A DNA stretch of 64,000 bases, taken from positions 33,351-97,350 of the forward strand of contig NZ_SRMB01000008.1 of the NCBI RefSeq assembly GCF_004745645.1, read 5' to 3'. Positions 49,412 through 57,239 of this stretch are shown one piece after another. The stretch comes from Hymenobacter metallicola (GTDB lineage: Bacteria > Bacteroidota > Bacteroidia > Cytophagales > Hymenobacteraceae). Both the position numbers and the translations under genes were made by a program. Each line of letters opens with the position of its first letter. Positions within the stretch are counted from its first letter, which is position 1. The notes under the pieces are model-generated. The model was not told where the DNA came from and made no database searches. It saw only the letters and a program-made list of their open reading frames with translations.

Positions 49412-50107
49412 CTATTCGGGCCAGAAGTTACCCGGCAGGTTCGTGCGAATGCTGTCAAGGTGCAGAAGCACGAAGCGGGAGGCCCGGTGGTCAATACGAT
49501 AGAGTCGGGAAATAGAATCAGTGTAGGAAACCTGGTTCGTGCCCCGATAGGCGTAAGAGGAGCGTTCCGTTTTCGTCAGCACTGTTGAGTCGTTGAGCAC
49601 GAACCCTCGGGTAACGTCATACATATGGAAGTATCCCCCCTCCGTATAGGAGGAGCCCACACTCCCAGATAGGTACAGGTTAGCCGGCCGGTCGGGGTAG
49701 CCAATGACCAGGAACAGGCCGTTAAACTCGTCCGCGCCGGCATACACTACGTGATGGCAACTGGCCCGGGAACTGTGCAGCAACGAACGAACCTGACCAC
49801 AGTAGAACGCGCCCCCGCCGTAGGTATTCCTGGCAGCGCTGTCCTCCAGCATGCTGCCAATGAAGTAGGCCCCCCGCAGTAGGCGCTGCTGGTGGGCAAA
49901 GGGAAGACGCAGGCTGTCCACCTCAAACGAAAACCCTGTGCGGTCTGTCAATTCACCGATGTCGAAGGTATCACGGGGTGTAAACAGCGACCCGTGTGAC
50001 GGACAGCGTTGCGCGACGGGGGGAGCGGCTTGGCAGCCGCTTAGCAGGACCAGTGCGCCCCCCCAGTACGGGAAGGTTCGAGCGGAAATAAACGAAAGGG
50101 AACACAT
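49412..50107 (-). CDS. Predicted lipoprotein of unknown function, with a decayed paralogue at 24886
   Basis: A 231-residue protein. From the ATG at 50107 it has a lipoprotein-like signal (ISARTFPYWGGALVLLSGC), then GSLFTPRDTFDIGELTDRTGFSFEVDSL, AYFIGSMLEDSAARNTYGGGAFYCGQVRSLLHSSRASC and a C-terminal beta-rich part (GGYFHMYDVTRGFVLNDST...NFWPE). A repeat plus a TTATTATTG box lie just upstream on the same strand. The C-terminal third is duplicated as a pseudogene at 24886-25113. Confidence 0.65.
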   Translation of the reverse strand: MCSLSFISARTFPYWGGALVLLSGCQAAPPVAQRCPSHGSLFTPRDTFDIGELTDRTGFSFEVDSLRLPFAHQQRLLRGAYFIGSMLEDSAARNTYGGGAFYCGQVRSLLHSSRASCHHVVYAGADEFNGLFLVIGYPDRPANLYLSGSVGSSYTEGGYFHMYDVTRGFVLNDSTVLTKTERSSYAYRGTNQVSYTDSISRLYRIDHRASRFVLLHLDSIRTNLPGNFWPE

Positions 50108-50155
50108 ACTTCGGGCTATGAACGCAACTAGGGGTGGGCTAGCTGGGCAATAATA

Positions 50156-50189
50156 AGCTGGTTTCGCTAGAATCACCGTTTAATTGAAC
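50156..50189 (-). repeat. Array repeat, reverse orientation, nearly full
   Basis: Minus strand: GTTCAATTAAACGGTG then ATTCTAGCGAAACCAGC, ~50 bp before the ATG of the lipoprotein gene. Confidence 0.88.
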
Positions 50190-50195
50190 GCCAGG

Positions 50196-50594
50196 CTAGG
50201 CATTTGTGGGTGGAGCCGGGCGGTGTGTGCGCAAAGTGGGTAGCAGCACAAACATGGCCACGATCCGGGAGCCATAAAACGCTACATAGGCCAGTGCCGT
50301 CCATAGCGGGGTGTGCAGCAACGGCAGTAGGGTCGTGCGATAGTTCGCCAAGGCGTAAAGCACCGTGGCACCTTGACCGAGTACAAACAACCATTTAACC
50401 AGCGTCACACCGCGGCGAATAGCGTAAGCAAACCCGGCAAACAGCAACAAGCCCAATAGAAGCGTACCCAGCGTTGCAGGCTGGTGAAGCGATGCACGCA
50501 TCCTCCATGCGCTATCGACCACGGCTACCGCGAGGCCAAAGAACAGAATATTCGAAGCCAGCAGTTCATGGCGGCGTGGCGTATGGGCGTCCAT
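50196..50594 (-). CDS. Multi-helix membrane protein
   Basis: A 132-residue protein with four membrane helices (ASNILFFGLAVAVVDSAW, TLGTLLLGLLLFAGFAYAI, KWLFVLGQGATVLYALA, LWTALAYVAFYGSRIVAMFVLLPTL). Its stop lies 7 bp from a - oriented repeat. I started at MDAHTPRRHELLA; a longer frame adds 12 residues. No family was recognised. Confidence 0.6.
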   Translation of the reverse strand: MDAHTPRRHELLASNILFFGLAVAVVDSAWRMRASLHQPATLGTLLLGLLLFAGFAYAIRRGVTLVKWLFVLGQGATVLYALANYRTTLLPLLHTPLWTALAYVAFYGSRIVAMFVLLPTLRTHRPAPPTNA

Positions 50595-50629
50595 AAAGGT
50601 AAATTCAGGGGTTATCCAAAGATAAGTCA

Positions 50630-50659
50630 CAGGTTTGCAGCACCACCGGTTAGGTGAAC
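50630..50659 (-). repeat. Array repeat, reverse orientation
   Basis: Minus strand: GTTCACCTAACCGGTG then GTGCTGCAAACCTG; the second half is degenerate. Confidence 0.75.
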
Positions 50660-50676
50660 GCTCTTACCTTAGAGTG

Positions 50677-51294
50677 ATGGAAGAAACTGTCCTCCGCTTC
50701 ACCGGTGCGCCCACTTGGAAACAGTCGTACTGGGCCGACATGCTGGTCGAATGCCCAAAGTGTGCACACGCCGCATTGATTACGGCCAATGTTAGGGCCC
50801 GTGACTTCCGGTATCTTCCCAACAGCACGTTGGCGTGTTCCCACTGTGCCTACACCGAAAGGGCCGCAGACGCGGTGGCCTACCGCGTGTCTATTAAAAG
50901 GAATTGCGACACCTGCGGCAAGGAAGTCGCCACGGTGATTCCCCGGTCGAGGCAGAAAGTGGATACTCTCGCCGTTGTGTGCCCCCACTGCGGCGTCACG
51001 CGCACGTACCAGCCCCGAAACGAAGCCCACCGGCTGACGTACCAAGCGTCCGGCCCTGGGGTAGACCCGATTTTCAACTTGCCGTTGTGGTTGCAGGCGG
51101 ACGTCAAAGGCCAGGTGTTGTGGGCCTATAACCGGTCCCATCTGAACGACATCAAGCGGTACGTTGCCTCGCACTTGCGAGAGAGAAACATCGCGGGCCA
51201 TAATACCATGGTAGAGCGGTTGCCCCAATTTATCAAAGCGGCAAAAAACCGAGAAGCGGTACTCAAGGCTATCGAGAAACTAGAGCGCCGGTAG
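50677..51294 (+). CDS. Zinc-ribbon protein of unknown function
   Basis: A 205-residue protein with four CxxC pairs that can make two zinc ribbons: ECPKCAHAAL and ACSHCAYTE (first), NCDTCGKEV and VCPHCGVT (second). The C-terminal half (FNLPLWLQADVKGQVLWAYNRSHLNDIKRYVASHLRERN, then LPQFIKAAKNREAVLKAIEKLERR) is helical. The ATG at 50677 lies 4 bp behind the box TACCTTAG, so the message is probably leaderless. Its stop is directly followed by a reverse repeat. Confidence 0.75.
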   Translation: MEETVLRFTGAPTWKQSYWADMLVECPKCAHAALITANVRARDFRYLPNSTLACSHCAYTERAADAVAYRVSIKRNCDTCGKEVATVIPRSRQKVDTLAVVCPHCGVTRTYQPRNEAHRLTYQASGPGVDPIFNLPLWLQADVKGQVLWAYNRSHLNDIKRYVASHLRERNIAGHNTMVERLPQFIKAAKNREAVLKAIEKLERR

Positions 51295-51295
51295 C

Positions 51296-51320
51296 TGCTA
51301 GAACCACCATTTTCGTGAAC
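51296..51320 (-). repeat. Array repeat, reverse orientation, supplying a stop codon
   Basis: Minus strand: GTTCACGAAAATGGTG then GTTCTAGCAG. The TAG in GTTCTAG is the stop codon of the next gene, and the bases before it encode its last residues RSRKWWF. Confidence 0.88.
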
Positions 51321-51627
51321 GCAGTTTACCACTTGAACAGGCTCCAGAACCCCCGTTTCTGTGGGCTCTCGCGGTTGGCCTCTCCTGCATAGGTGGAATC
51401 ATTTGCAGGTACACATCGCCCTCATACAGCACCATTTCTAGGCTTGGATCGGCCAAGTGCAACTTCCAAGCGAACTCTTCGGCATCCGCGAAGGAGTCAA
51501 AGTAGCGATAAGGCGTAGGCGTTTCTACCTCCTCCGATGATGGCCGCGTGAAAACTGTTTTGGCATCGGTATTCATCACGTGCCCCGTGGCGCGTAGACA
51601 AATCAGTACTTTGTATGCGGAACTCAT
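51298..51627 (-). CDS. Small soluble protein whose C-terminus is encoded by the repeat
   Basis: A 109-residue protein (MSSAYKVLICLRATGHVMNTDAKTVFTRPSSEEVETPTPYRYFDSFADAEEFAWKLHLADPSLEMVLYEGDVYLQMIPP...). The centre DSFADAEEFAWKLHLADPSLEMVLYEGD is an ordered alpha/beta element; the tail is low complexity and ends inside the array repeat, which provides the stop. The family is unknown. Confidence 0.6.
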   Translation of the reverse strand: MSSAYKVLICLRATGHVMNTDAKTVFTRPSSEEVETPTPYRYFDSFADAEEFAWKLHLADPSLEMVLYEGDVYLQMIPPMQERPTARAHRNGGSGACSSGKLRSRKWWF

Positions 51628-51691
51628 GGTACTAAAGTAACACCTATATGAACCCTGGTCTACCTTGTAGCCCCTATGCGTAAACAGCCCT

Positions 51692-51970
51692 CTAGTCCTG
51701 AAGTGGCTCGTTTATTAAATTGATTAAGGGTTCCAGCCACATGCCATAGGCATTGATTTCGCCGTTGGTGATACCTTTGATGCACAACAGGTCCTCCAAG
51801 GCATCTAGGATGGCCTCGGCTTGGTGCCGCGACAGGAGAAGCTCCTTCTGGTGGTGCGGAAGGTCGCTAGGTTGCTGAAGGAAAGTGGCCGAGGCATCCT
51901 CGCTTAAGGCGAGCACCAGTTGCTTGTAGGAACTGGCATCTAGAACGAGGCGAAACGGTGCGGACATCAT
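51692..51970 (-). CDS. Small soluble protein of unknown function
   Basis: A 92-residue protein (MMSAPFRLVLDASSYKQLVLALSEDASATFLQQPSDLPHHQKELLLSRHQAEAILDALEDLLCIKGITNGEINAYG...), helical and acidic. A full repeat followed by the promoter-like TAATTTTTG lies 25 bp upstream on the same strand, so repeat, promoter and gene are in series. No family was recognised. Confidence 0.6.
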   Translation of the reverse strand: MMSAPFRLVLDASSYKQLVLALSEDASATFLQQPSDLPHHQKELLLSRHQAEAILDALEDLLCIKGITNGEINAYGMWLEPLINLINEPLQD

Positions 51971-51995
51971 TCGAGCTTTTTGGAAGGCAAAAATT

Positions 51996-52030
51996 ACGCT
52001 CCTTTCGCTAGAACCACCCTTTCGCTGAAT
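51996..52030 (-). repeat. Array repeat, reverse orientation, consensus copy
   Basis: Minus strand: ATTCAGCGAAAGGGTG then GTTCTAGCGAAAGGAGCGT, followed by AATTTTTGCC. It is the best reverse copy and shows the half-repeat symmetry clearly. Confidence 0.95.
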
Positions 52031-52057
52031 GCAGCATAGCGTTACCTTTCACTTCTT

Positions 52058-52369
52058 ATGCATGATTTGCAGCGAGTACGTAGCTGGGTTGAAGCGGGCA
52101 AACAAGTGGGAAAGTGCTTCACTTTCGTCCGGAATGGCGTGACCTATCGGTCCTCTGTGGCGGTTCAGAAATGGAAGGATGGATATAAGCTGTATGTAGA
52201 CGAGATTGAGGAGGAGTACATACAAAGTGAAGCCTATGAGCGAGAGCAGGTCATTTTCAAATGCAGCCTTTCTGAGTTAGAAGTCTTAATAAAAGACACG
52301 ACCTCCCTGACGATTGAACAGTTGGCCCCGCTTAAAGGACAAAAGCTATTCAATCCTGCGTTTGACTAA
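52058..52369 (+). CDS. Small soluble protein of unknown function
   Basis: A 103-residue protein (MHDLQRVRSWVEAGKQVGKCFTFVRNGVTYRSSVAVQKWKDGYKLYVDEIEEEYIQSEAYEREQ...). A strand-rich middle (YRSSVAVQKWKDGYKLYVDEIEEEY) and KCSLSELEVLIKDTTSLT follow. TACCTTTC, one base off the -7 box, lies 8 bp upstream of the ATG, so the message may be leaderless. It is the most AT-rich of its neighbours. Confidence 0.6.
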   Translation: MHDLQRVRSWVEAGKQVGKCFTFVRNGVTYRSSVAVQKWKDGYKLYVDEIEEEYIQSEAYEREQVIFKCSLSELEVLIKDTTSLTIEQLAPLKGQKLFNPAFD

Positions 52370-52371
52370 CC

Positions 52372-52402
52372 CTCGTTGAGATTTCGGACCGTTTGAGTGA
52401 AC
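52372..52402 (-). repeat. Array repeat, reverse orientation
   Basis: Minus strand: GTTCACTCAAACGGTCC then GAAATCTCAACGAG; it begins 2 bp after the preceding + gene's stop. Confidence 0.85.
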
Positions 52403-52485
52403 AATAGGTCGATGTGCTCTTGCATAGCCCTCCTTGGCGTTACTGCGATGGCGGATTTGAAAGGCCCTCGTTTAAGAGCGCTCCT

Positions 52486-52755
52486 TCAGGAAGCTGTTGC
52501 GTTTAACGCATCAAGCAATTCCGTCATCTTGTCAAATCCTTTGGCGCTCAGGCTTCGTTGGGCAACTGACGCATTCTTAGGCGCAAAAAGCCACTGGTTG
52601 TACCCACACCCCACGTTTATGGTCCCGACGAGTTGGCGTTTCTCTTCAATGAGGAAGCCGGCATCCAGTTGAAAAGTGCCGTACTCTCCCCCCGCTGAAA
52701 AATGGGCCGTATCGGTGACCAATTGGCAGAGCAAGCGCGCCTGTTGGTTGGACAA
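52486..52755 (-). CDS. Small protein of unknown function, start uncertain
   Basis: An 89-residue frame (SNQQARLLCQLVTDTAHFSAGGEYGTFQLDAGFLIEEKRQLVGTINVGCGYNQWLFAPK...). No ATG precedes it; the earliest plausible start is a TTG at 52755, close to a TACAGTTG box. The pattern is a two-layer small protein; the family is unknown. It could also be a decayed gene whose start has been lost. Confidence 0.45.
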   Translation of the reverse strand: MSNQQARLLCQLVTDTAHFSAGGEYGTFQLDAGFLIEEKRQLVGTINVGCGYNQWLFAPKNASVAQRSLSAKGFDKMTELLDALNATAS

Positions 52756-52834
52756 CTGTACCTTTCTGACCCCAACTAGGTATCGTCAGCGAGCAGTGGT
52801 ACGCCCACCGAATGGCCTTTCGTTCAACTTTTGC

Positions 52835-54535
52835 TCAAACTACGACAGCCACAGCCTCCTGTTGGAGCACAGCTACTTCTTGGCGCCTGTTCATCTTCAG
52901 CAGCACTACGGCACTAATGATGGACAAGCCCAAGAAGAGCATATCTACGAACAGGATGTCAAATTGCCCCTTCGCGAAGGTGTTCCAGAACCAGTTGTCA
53001 CGCACTACGCCGTCTAGCACCGGCACCAGGAAACACAGCCCCGCCGACAGCACAAGGCTCTGCCGGTTCGTTGAAGCAATATCGTGGCGGGCAATGAAGT
53101 AGATGCCCAATGCCAGCCAGGAGTAGAAATACCAGTGGTAGATATCCGCCTGCGTGGGCTGCTTGAGGAACAGCAAGCTGATCATCGTCAGCGCCGTGAC
53201 GGGCAGCATACTCAGGCAAACGGCCAGGAAGATATTAGCCGTCCAAAAGTTGAACTTCCGTTCCCGCATCGGAGTGCTGTTTTTGTCGCGGGCCACCAGC
53301 CAGATCAGGATGCCGGAAAGGATAACTACGCAGCCCAGCAGGCCCAACACAAAGTACATGACGCGCAACGGCCGGCCGCCAAAATCCCCGAAGTGCAAGT
53401 GATATACCAAGCTGCGCACCTTGCTCACGTACGTCGAGGGCGCTGCTGGCGCCGTCTCGGACAGCACTTGCTGGTCGCGCACCCGATATACCAGCTTGCC
53501 CAGCCCCGAGAAGCTGGCCTCGGCGTGCGGGGCTCCCAGCACCACGACATGCATGTTGGCATCCTGGTAATTGCGGATAAGTACTCGGGTAATTTCGCTG
53601 TCTGCCCATTTCTGCTCCACCTGCGCTACCACTTGATTGAGGTTGAAGGGGGCGGCCAGTGGGGTGTAGGTGTACGCGTACTTGGTGTTGTCTGCGGTCT
53701 GCAAATCACTGTACAGCTGCTCACTGTCGCCGTTGTAGGCAAACTTGGTGAACGGCGCCAGCAGCACCGAATTTACAATGAGCACCATGCCGGTAACGGC
53801 AAACAAGAACTGAAACGGAAACTGGATCATGCCTAGCCCGGTGTGCAGGTCTGTCCACACGGTTTTCCACTTTGCCCAGGGCCGGAACGTGAAGAAGTTG
53901 GAGACGATTTTGTTCCAGTGCAGCAGCAGGCCGGTAATGAGCGCAAACAGGAACATGAACGAGACGATGCCCGCCAGCAGGTAGCCGAACGGGGCCCCCA
54001 GATTGATGGGCAGCCGGATGGCGTTCAGCGGCGCCAGAAAGTGCAGCCGGTACAGGAATTCGCCCATATCGTAGTCCTTCTCATAGTCCACTTCCTGCCG
54101 GTGGGCAAAGTCGTAGGTGAAACTAGCCACGTCTTCGTCGCCGCCCCGGCCGCGCCCTCGGCCGCGCTTTTTAGGCTCGCCGGCGGGGTTAGCTTTGGCT
54201 CTGGCCAGCGCCCGGGCTTTTCCTTCTTTGTTGACGATGCTGTCGTTGGAAGCCAGCATAGAGACGTACGCCCCGGTACCGTGCCGCTGCAGGAAAAACT
54301 CGATGTTCCGGCCTTTCAGCTGGTGGTGGCGCCCCAACGAGTCCAGAATGCCAGTGAAGTCGCGCGGCGTGGTTTTACGGTTGACGACGTACGAGCTGTT
54401 TTTCTGCCAGGCCGCAATGTCATCCTTGAAAAAGGCAAACGAGCCGGCAAAGAAAACGACGTAGAGCAGCACGCAGACAATGATTCCGCTGACCGTGTGG
54501 GTATGAAAGTAGATGTTGTACTTCCGGTTGTCCAT
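52835..54535 (-). CDS. PepSY-domain membrane protein (XusC-like), last gene of the iron operon
   Basis: A 566-residue membrane protein with an N-terminal helix (SGIIVCVLLYVVFFAGSFAFF), a PepSY-type extracytoplasmic domain, and further helices (YLLAGIVSFMFLFALITGLLLHW, VMYFVLGLLGCVVILSGILIWLV, ISLLFL, WLALGIYFIA). The family is the PepSY_TM/iron-reductase-like group; in Bacteroides the equivalent XusC acts with the TonB receptor and DUF4374 lipoprotein in siderophore use. An internal stretch (KKRGRGRGRGG) is an unusual basic loop. It ends the six-gene operon; the next gene is 4 bp upstream. Confidence 0.85.
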   Translation of the reverse strand: MDNRKYNIYFHTHTVSGIIVCVLLYVVFFAGSFAFFKDDIAAWQKNSSYVVNRKTTPRDFTGILDSLGRHHQLKGRNIEFFLQRHGTGAYVSMLASNDSIVNKEGKARALARAKANPAGEPKKRGRGRGRGGDEDVASFTYDFAHRQEVDYEKDYDMGEFLYRLHFLAPLNAIRLPINLGAPFGYLLAGIVSFMFLFALITGLLLHWNKIVSNFFTFRPWAKWKTVWTDLHTGLGMIQFPFQFLFAVTGMVLIVNSVLLAPFTKFAYNGDSEQLYSDLQTADNTKYAYTYTPLAAPFNLNQVVAQVEQKWADSEITRVLIRNYQDANMHVVVLGAPHAEASFSGLGKLVYRVRDQQVLSETAPAAPSTYVSKVRSLVYHLHFGDFGGRPLRVMYFVLGLLGCVVILSGILIWLVARDKNSTPMRERKFNFWTANIFLAVCLSMLPVTALTMISLLFLKQPTQADIYHWYFYSWLALGIYFIARHDIASTNRQSLVLSAGLCFLVPVLDGVVRDNWFWNTFAKGQFDILFVDMLFLGLSIISAVVLLKMNRRQEVAVLQQEAVAVVV

Positions 54536-54539
54536 GAGG

Positions 54540-54818
54540 CTAGGGAATCAGATAAGGAAGAGAAAATAGCAGGGTCAGGCCGATGTAGGTCGCCCACACT
54601 TTCCAGACGTTCCTGGCAATGAAAGCCCACAGCAGCAGGAAAGCCCACAGGATATAACCCGTGAAAAAGGCGGTGACTACCACGTTTTCGCGCGGGAAAA
54701 TCGTTGTCAGCAGCAGGTGCAGGCTCAGCATCACCGCATAGCCCCCGACGGTACCCGCCATAATCTTGGAAAAGCGCAGCCAGGGCGACTTGGTGAGGTA
54801 TTTGGTATTGGCGGGCAT
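54540..54818 (-). CDS. Small membrane protein, DUF3649-like
   Basis: A 92-residue protein with three helices (IMAGTVGGYAVMLSLHLLLTTIF, VVVTAFFTGYILWAFLLLWAFIA, VWATYIGLTLLFSLPYLI). The GGYA and LWAFIARNVWKVW motifs fit DUF3649, a family encoded beside PepSY iron-reductase genes. Two bp separate it from the upstream gene and 4 bp from the PepSY gene. Confidence 0.75.
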   Translation of the reverse strand: MPANTKYLTKSPWLRFSKIMAGTVGGYAVMLSLHLLLTTIFPRENVVVTAFFTGYILWAFLLLWAFIARNVWKVWATYIGLTLLFSLPYLIP

Positions 54819-54820
54819 CT

Positions 54821-55144
54821 TCAGAAAATCAATTCCAGGCCAAGAAAAACGGCGTACAGCAGCAGCGAATACCCGGTCAGGTAGCGAAAAGGCGTCAGGG
54901 TTACCACCAGGCTCCCCACCCCCATCAGCCCGACAAGCCAGGCGCTCAGGCCCGTCATCCAGCCCAGCTGCCGCCCGAACAGCAGCGCGGCAACGGCCAG
55001 CAGTGCCGCCCCGATAAGGCGGGCCGTCCGGGGGCGGCGGGCCACGTAAGCCGGGTAGCCAGCCAGCGGCAGCTTCACTTGGGGCGAAGCCAGGTACCAC
55101 AACTGAAACGCCAGCAGCAGCAGCAAGAATAAGGTGCTGAACAT
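54821..55144 (-). CDS. Small membrane protein, DUF3325-like
   Basis: A 107-residue protein with four helices; the order YVARRPRTARLIGAALLAVAALLFGRQLGWMTGLSAWLVGLMGVGSLVVTLTPFRYLTG resembles DUF3325, the usual neighbour of DUF3649 in PepSY iron-uptake operons. I started at MFSTLFLLLLL; the longer frame overlaps the upstream gene. It is 5 bp from the DUF4198 stop. Confidence 0.75.
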   Translation of the reverse strand: MFSTLFLLLLLAFQLWYLASPQVKLPLAGYPAYVARRPRTARLIGAALLAVAALLFGRQLGWMTGLSAWLVGLMGVGSLVVTLTPFRYLTGYSLLLYAVFLGLELIF

Positions 55145-55149
55145 GGGGC

Positions 55150-55860
55150 CTAGTTGATTAGAATGCGGGTGGTGGAGCCGTGCCAGGAGTGCGTGTACTT
55201 CTGCTGGTTCCACTCCCCGGCTTCCGGCTGGTAGTCGGAGGCTTCCAGCACATAGCTGCCTTTCAGGCGCGGCGTGAAGGTCACTTTGCCGTTAACGTCG
55301 GTCTTCATGGTCTTCACCCAGCCTTCCGGCGACATCAGCTCCACTTTGCCCTCCTGAAAGGCTTTGCCGTCTTTCCACACCTGCACTTCCACCGGGTCGT
55401 TGGCCTTGTAGGCTTTGGGTTGCACAAGCACGAAAAGCGCCGCCGCAGGAGCCGCTACTACCGCCGCTTTGCCCACCAACACCGGCGCAACGGAGGAAAA
55501 CGCGTATTTGGTGGTGCCCCCCAGGTCCTTGGTCGTATGCGTGGTGGTGAGGTAGTACACGCCGTCCTGGCTGGGCGTGAACGAGCCGACTAGGTGGGTA
55601 GTGGCATCGGTCAGCGTCAGCTTGGTGCGCTGCTGCCCCGGGCCACTCACCCACACGTCCAGCGTCTTCAGGTCGGAGTACCATTTTGCGGTCGGCTCCA
55701 GTTCGCCTTCCGGGTATTCGCCGTAGAAAATCTTTACTTCGTGCGCTTTGTTTTTGGCTGCCTGCGCGCTGGTTTCAAGCCAGATAGCATGCGCATCGGC
55801 AGTGTGCGGGCCTGCCAGGCCCACCGCTACTACTGCCAGAAAAAGGAGGATCGTTTTCAC
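55150..55860 (-). CDS. DUF4198-family periplasmic protein
   Basis: A 236-residue exported protein (signal ILLFLAVVAVGLAGPHTADA) with the DUF4198/NikM-like pattern HAIWLETSAQAAKNKAHEVKIFYGEYPEGELEP, then LFVLVQPKAYKANDPVEVQVWKDGKAFQEGKVELMSPEGWVKTMKTDVNGKVTFTPRLKGSYVLEASD and a conserved HSWH near the end. DUF4198 proteins occur in metal-uptake operons, probably handling metal ions in the periplasm. It lies between the DUF4374 and DUF3325-like genes. Confidence 0.85.
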   Translation of the reverse strand: MKTILLFLAVVAVGLAGPHTADAHAIWLETSAQAAKNKAHEVKIFYGEYPEGELEPTAKWYSDLKTLDVWVSGPGQQRTKLTLTDATTHLVGSFTPSQDGVYYLTTTHTTKDLGGTTKYAFSSVAPVLVGKAAVVAAPAAALFVLVQPKAYKANDPVEVQVWKDGKAFQEGKVELMSPEGWVKTMKTDVNGKVTFTPRLKGSYVLEASDYQPEAGEWNQQKYTHSWHGSTTRILIN

Positions 55861-55950
55861 CCGTTGAAAGCTACTGTTACTCGTTGTCAGAACGTTTTCC
55901 AGGCTGAATCCCGACCCCAGACCAGCCTACAGCCGGAGGGTGCCGGACCA

Positions 55951-55980
55951 TGGGCTGGGCTGGGCTGGGCTGGGCTGGGG
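55951..55980. repeat. Pentanucleotide tandem repeat (TGGGC)5 TGGGG
   Basis: Five exact TGGGC copies and one variant, 90 bp upstream of the DUF4198 start, in the longest intergenic gap (140 bp) of the iron operon. Confidence 0.9.
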
Positions 55981-56001
55981 CCGGGCTCGGCGGGAAGGTG
56001 C

Positions 56002-57231
56002 TTATTCGCTGGCCAGGTACTGCACGGCCGTGATGGTGCCCCCTTCTACTTTCAGACCCTGGGTAGCCGTCTTGGCAGTAGCGTCAATCTTGTAAACGTA
56101 GCCAGTGCCGTCCTTCAGGTTCACGCCGAGGTAGGCAGTTTTGCCGTCCTGCGGGGAGTAGTTATTGGTGGTCAGGCTCTTGATGTCCGCCTTGGTTGGT
56201 AGGCCGGTGACGGGCGCATATGTTTTATCCACCACGTTCAGGATGCCCACGTTCAGGCCAGCGGCGTAAGCTCCTTTCTCAGCGCGGGTGGTGGCACCCA
56301 CCAGGTAGTTGTTGTTGCCCAAGTACAGCCAGTTGGTGATGTTCATCCCGCCGCTGGCTGCTTCGAAGTCCAGCAGGTAAGTACGGTCAAACTCCGTGGT
56401 GCCGGCCTTAATGCGCGTAACGGCCGAGGGCCGGGTGGACGTCAGCGTGGTAGCGGTACCGGTGGTCTGGGTGGCTACCGAGGAGGAAAAGGCGTACACG
56501 TCGCCGTTTTCCGCCACGTTTAGCCCGTCCGTGAAGTAGCGGCCGATGAAGCTGGTGCGGTTGTCACGGATAATTTTTTCCAGCCGCATGTCGGCGTAGT
56601 TGAACACGGCAATCCACGCGCTGTCGGGGCGGGTCGTGCTGAAGTTCGAGCCACCGATGCAGAAATACGGCGCGTATACCTTGTCGCCGACCTGCTTGAG
56701 CCAGCTGAAGTGGGCCAGCTCGTTGTTGCGCGCTATGTTCAGCGTGTTGGTCGTGCCCTCCGCCGAAATCTGCAGGCTATTGGTGCTGACCTTATACCAG
56801 TTGGCTATTTGCGTAGTAGCCGGGTTGCGAGGAATCTTGAAGAGCAGGATGTCGTCCTTTACCGGGGCAAATGCCTGCACGGTTTCAGTCTGGAAATTCG
56901 TCAGCTTGGCCAGCTTGCCGCTTTTGTTGTTGTAGGCCGTCACGGCGCCGGGGTTGCCCTGGCCGTAGAGCATGCTGAAAAATTTGCCCTTGTGCGTGAC
57001 GTAGTAGCGGTAGGTCCCATCCTGCTCCACGCCGTTGCCCGCCGTCGAGATGACGCCCGACTCCAGGGTGCGCGCATTCAGCAGGTAATCGGCCACCCCC
57101 GTGGAGGCTGCTGGGGTGACGGTCAGGATGTAGTCCCCGACATTATCCGGAGTAGGTTGTTTTTCATCTTTGCCGCAGGAAGCAAGCGTGGCCGCTACGA
57201 ACAGCGTGGCGAGGGTAGTTTTGATGTGCAT
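56002..57231 (-). CDS. DUF4374 lipoprotein (XusB-like siderophore-binding candidate)
   Basis: A 409-residue surface-type lipoprotein (signal TTLATLFVAATLASCG) with a DUF4374 beta-propeller-like body: YILTVTPAASTGVADYLLNARTLESGVIST, GTYRYYVTHKGKFFSMLYGQGNPGAVTAYN, PYFCIGGSNFSTTRPDSAWIAVFNYADM. The Bacteroides homologue XusB binds enterobactin and hands it to the XusA receptor. Nine bp separate it from the TonB receptor gene. The same role here is inferred from domain and order. Confidence 0.85.
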   Translation of the reverse strand: MHIKTTLATLFVAATLASCGKDEKQPTPDNVGDYILTVTPAASTGVADYLLNARTLESGVISTAGNGVEQDGTYRYYVTHKGKFFSMLYGQGNPGAVTAYNNKSGKLAKLTNFQTETVQAFAPVKDDILLFKIPRNPATTQIANWYKVSTNSLQISAEGTTNTLNIARNNELAHFSWLKQVGDKVYAPYFCIGGSNFSTTRPDSAWIAVFNYADMRLEKIIRDNRTSFIGRYFTDGLNVAENGDVYAFSSSVATQTTGTATTLTSTRPSAVTRIKAGTTEFDRTYLLDFEAASGGMNITNWLYLGNNNYLVGATTRAEKGAYAAGLNVGILNVVDKTYAPVTGLPTKADIKSLTTNNYSPQDGKTAYLGVNLKDGTGYVYKIDATAKTATQGLKVEGGTITAVQYLASE

Positions 57232-57239
57232 GGCAGGCG

